Shown here one piece after another: positions 43,858 through 45,598 of a DNA stretch of 45,598 bases. Under the pieces are notes generated by a model. The model was not told where the DNA came from. It worked only from the letters and a program-made list of their open reading frames with translations, and made no database searches. Every line of letters starts with the position of its first letter. Positions within the stretch are counted from its first letter, which is position 1. Source of the stretch: Lachnospiraceae bacterium (lineage in GTDB: Bacteria > Bacillota > Clostridia > Lachnospirales > Lachnospiraceae); NCBI GenBank assembly GCA_024403555.1, contig JAKSRP010000010.1:1-45598 (forward strand), in the 5' to 3' direction. Both the position numbers and the translations under genes were made by a program.

Positions 43858-44499
43858 TTATTCATCTCCGATACATCCACCGTAAACATTAATTAAGGTA
43901 AGTCCTAATAATACCCCACCGCAAATGTCTGTGAACCAGTGTACACCAGAAATTAATCTTCCAACAACAATTATTACTAAAGCTGCGATAAGAATGATTT
44001 TAAAGATTCGTGCCACTGCTTTGCTTCTTACATAGCGATCCACAAGCATTGCTGCACTGCCTAAAATTACAAATGCAAGTAATGTATGAGAGGATGGGAA
44101 GGATGCTTCCGGAAAATCAAGTCCGTCTGTTAAGACTGGTCTGTAATTGATTACTAATACTTCAAATAAAATATAAAGTCCAATTACAACTACATACAAA
44201 CATCCAAGTAAGAAAATTTCTTTATCAACACCAAAAAGACTTCTGCTTGAAATGAGCTGTAGTAATCCAACTAAGGCAAATAATCCTGCAATGAGGAAGG
44301 ATGCATATCCTAAGATTTCAGTAATGGAATACCAAAGTTCATGTTCTCCAATCAAACTGTGTACTGCCCCATTCAGATGAGAAAGTCCAATGCTGGTTCC
44401 TGCAGGTCCAATTGCTGCAACATCTACAAATTTCACCATTGCGATCAGGATGAGAAATAAAACACCTGTCACACTGGCAGTTAATATTTTTTTATTCAT
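43858..44499 (-). CDS. PAP2-family membrane phosphatase
   Basis: The ATG at 44499 (MNKKILTASVTGVLFLILI) has AAAGGA 8 bases upstream; the longer frame overlaps the transporter gene end. The ~213-residue protein has six hydrophobic segments. The acid-phosphatase motifs are present: RPVLTDGLDFP, FPSSHT, and GRLISGVHWFTD. Probably acts on lipid phosphates such as undecaprenyl pyrophosphate or phosphatidic acid at the outer membrane face. Downstream of, and nearly abutting, the DMT transporter. Confidence 0.9.
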   Translation of the reverse strand: MNKKILTASVTGVLFLILIAMVKFVDVAAIGPAGTSIGLSHLNGAVHSLIGEHELWYSITEILGYASFLIAGLFALVGLLQLISSRSLFGVDKEIFLLGCLYVVVIGLYILFEVLVINYRPVLTDGLDFPEASFPSSHTLLAFVILGSAAMLVDRYVRSKAVARIFKIILIAALVIIVVGRLISGVHWFTDICGGVLLGLTLINVYGGCIGDE

Positions 44500-44531
44500 A
44501 ATTACATTCCTTTCACCTTTTTTCAAAGGCA

Positions 44532-45374
44532 TTATACCACATTTAATAAAATCAGTGAACCAAAAATCATTCCAATTGCTACCATTTTCTTTTTGCTCAG
44601 ACGCTCTTTAAACAAGAGAAAACTAAGCAGACTGATCACGACTATAGTAACGACACTGTATACCGGATACACAATCACTGCCGCGATGCTATGAAGTGCA
44701 CCCAACAGAAAACGTGAGGAAAAGTAATTTGGAATCCCAATACAGATTCCACAGATGACATCCCAAATAGATAAGCTCTGTTTTTCTTTGATCCATAAAA
44801 CAAAAGCACATACCGCCGCCATTACAAAGGTGAAAAACAGATAATGATTTTTTAATCCACTGCTTCCAAGCTTGTCATAAATATTTGCCATAGCATCAGT
44901 AAATCCACTGCCAACCATAAGCATGATCAGCAAAATCTTATAGTTTGCTTTCCCTGCATCTTCTTTTTCAAAATGGATCATAATAATCGCAGCAATTGCA
45001 AGGAGAATCCCCAAAATCTGCAATATTTTAGGTCGTTCATGGAAAATAACAATTGCCATGATTGTTGGAATCAACACCCCCAGCTTCATAAATGTTGCCG
45101 ACAGCACCACTCCATTCTTTCTTATGTTTAACTGAAGGAGCACAAAGCTGGCAAGATATAAAATACCGGAAATCACGCCTAGTAAAAGCACAGTGACCAT
45201 TCCGGAATCAGCCACAAAAAGATTCTTACCACCCATAAAAATAAGGGAAAGCAATGCACAAACGATATAGTTAGACACAAACATGCCCATATTATTTTTT
45301 ATTTTTTCTTCTCCTAAGCGCATGATCGTTGAAACCATGGCACTAGAGAAAATCGCAAGTCCTAGATATAACAT
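44532..45374 (-). CDS. EamA/DMT-superfamily transporter
   Basis: A 280-residue protein of ten hydrophobic helices in two five-helix repeats, with the pattern of EamA permeases (VLSATFMKLGVLIPTIMAIV; IAAVIVYPVYSVVTIVVISL). Exports or imports small metabolites; no substrate can be named. The ribosome site (AGGAAAG, distant) is weak. An extended -10 promoter lies 27 bases upstream. Probably co-transcribed with the PAP2 gene. The insertion-sequence tail lies only ~120 bases upstream. Confidence 0.88.
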   Translation of the reverse strand: MLYLGLAIFSSAMVSTIMRLGEEKIKNNMGMFVSNYIVCALLSLIFMGGKNLFVADSGMVTVLLLGVISGILYLASFVLLQLNIRKNGVVLSATFMKLGVLIPTIMAIVIFHERPKILQILGILLAIAAIIMIHFEKEDAGKANYKILLIMLMVGSGFTDAMANIYDKLGSSGLKNHYLFFTFVMAAVCAFVLWIKEKQSLSIWDVICGICIGIPNYFSSRFLLGALHSIAAVIVYPVYSVVTIVVISLLSFLLFKERLSKKKMVAIGMIFGSLILLNVV

Positions 45375-45400
45375 AAAATGAATCTTTCCTACTTCCTATC

Positions 45401-45409
45401 ATTATACCA
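45401..45409 (-). promoter_or_regulatory. Extended -10 promoter of the DMT-PAP2 unit
   Basis: TGGTATAAT on the minus strand; the -35 box is weak. Confidence 0.5.
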
Positions 45410-45490
45410 ACACAAATTATATCGAATTATTTTCATGTTCGTTAGCACTGCTTTTCGCAAATCGTAGCATTCTTCACTTCCACCGTTCCA

Positions 45491-45598
45491 TCACAGACGT
45501 GAACTACCCCGACTTATAGAAGTCAGAGCTTCTGGGGTGCTGCGCACCCGTTTAAGAAGTTTGATATTTAAGTTTCCACCTGATTCGTCAGGCAATCC
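45491..45598 (-). CDS. TnpB-like protein, C-terminal 35 residues, cut by right edge
   Basis: An open minus-strand frame enters from the right edge, ends TSISRGSSRL and stops at 45491-45493. Together with the RNA-like hairpins in the same bases, this fits the 3' end of a Clostridia IS200/IS605 tnpB gene, where the last codons overlap the transposon right end. TnpB is an RNA-guided nuclease of such elements. The catalytic RuvC and zinc motifs lie outside the window, so integrity is unknown, and the call rests on the tail and the end structure only. Confidence 0.6.
   Translation of the reverse strand, partial: GLPDESGGNLNIKLLKRVRSTPEALTSISRGSSRL
45507..45549 (-). mobile_element. IS200/IS605 right-end hairpins / possible omega RNA 3' scaffold
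   Basis: On the minus strand GGGTGC-GCA-GCACCC (45549-45535) is a perfect stem. It is followed by CCCCAGAAG ... GACTTCTATAAGTC-GGGG, in which GACTT/AAGTC (45524-45511) forms a small stem and CCCC/GGGG (45537-45507) can close around it. Such end structures serve as transposase-recognised ends and as the TnpB guide-RNA scaffold. The element tip is probably near GTAGTTCAC (~45500). Confidence 0.6.

Overview
The window looks like the chromosome of a low-GC, anaerobic gut-type Clostridia, most likely Lachnospiraceae. The evidence is the codon use and protein style, an anaerobic siroheme sulfite/nitrite reductase, a malic enzyme, a DUF4364 regulator, a two-gene SufC/SufB system, a glmS ribozyme and polyglycerolphosphate-type wall genes. 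The species is an inference. No rRNA or tRNA gene and no CRISPR array was seen.

Region 1 (1-~7050) is the right-hand part of an integrative mobilizable element abutting the 3' end of guaA. One long leftward operon runs from a regulated promoter (4287-4315): excisionase-like HTH protein, replication initiator, DnaC-like loader, tyrosine integrase, MobC-like and TraD-like accessory proteins, an oriT with a MOBQ-type nic core, and a MobA/MobL relaxase cut by the left edge. Two matching operators flank the promoter. A rightward pair, an XRE regulator and an AlbA_2/Schlafen-type ATP-binding protein, is divergent from it. A short terminated RNA is predicted antisense to the replication-initiator leader.

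Region 2 (7095-15146) is housekeeping and metal physiology on the minus strand. It holds guaA, and a larB-larC-lipoprotein-CsoR-amidase operon for the nickel-pincer cofactor, in which LarC carries a very large His tract and the CsoR protein shows an InrS-like H-C-H-C ligand set. A LytS-type histidine kinase is paired with a CpXC zinc protein.

Region 3 (15378-34233) holds sulfite/nitrite reductase, HAD phosphatases, malic enzyme, a radical SAM protein and DUF4364. It continues with the proteostasis block engB-lon, clpX-clpP and tig, then an LTA synthase-like enzyme, the glmS ribozyme with glmS, a LysR regulator and a lipid kinase.

Region 4 (34234-34944) is gene-poor. It contains a terminator hairpin, an array of 51-bp repeats and a ~177-nt imperfect inverted repeat.

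Region 5 (34945-45598) holds purF-purB, a two-component system, sufC-sufB-aldolase in which sufC carries an in-frame TAA, a PAP2 phosphatase and a DMT transporter. At the right edge is the 3' tail of an IS200/IS605 tnpB-like gene with its end hairpins.

The observations most worth a second look are the antisense RNA in the element, the oriT, the nickel-operon sensor, the interrupted sufC, the repeat-rich interval before purB, and the duplicated hairpin in the AlbA_2 gene.
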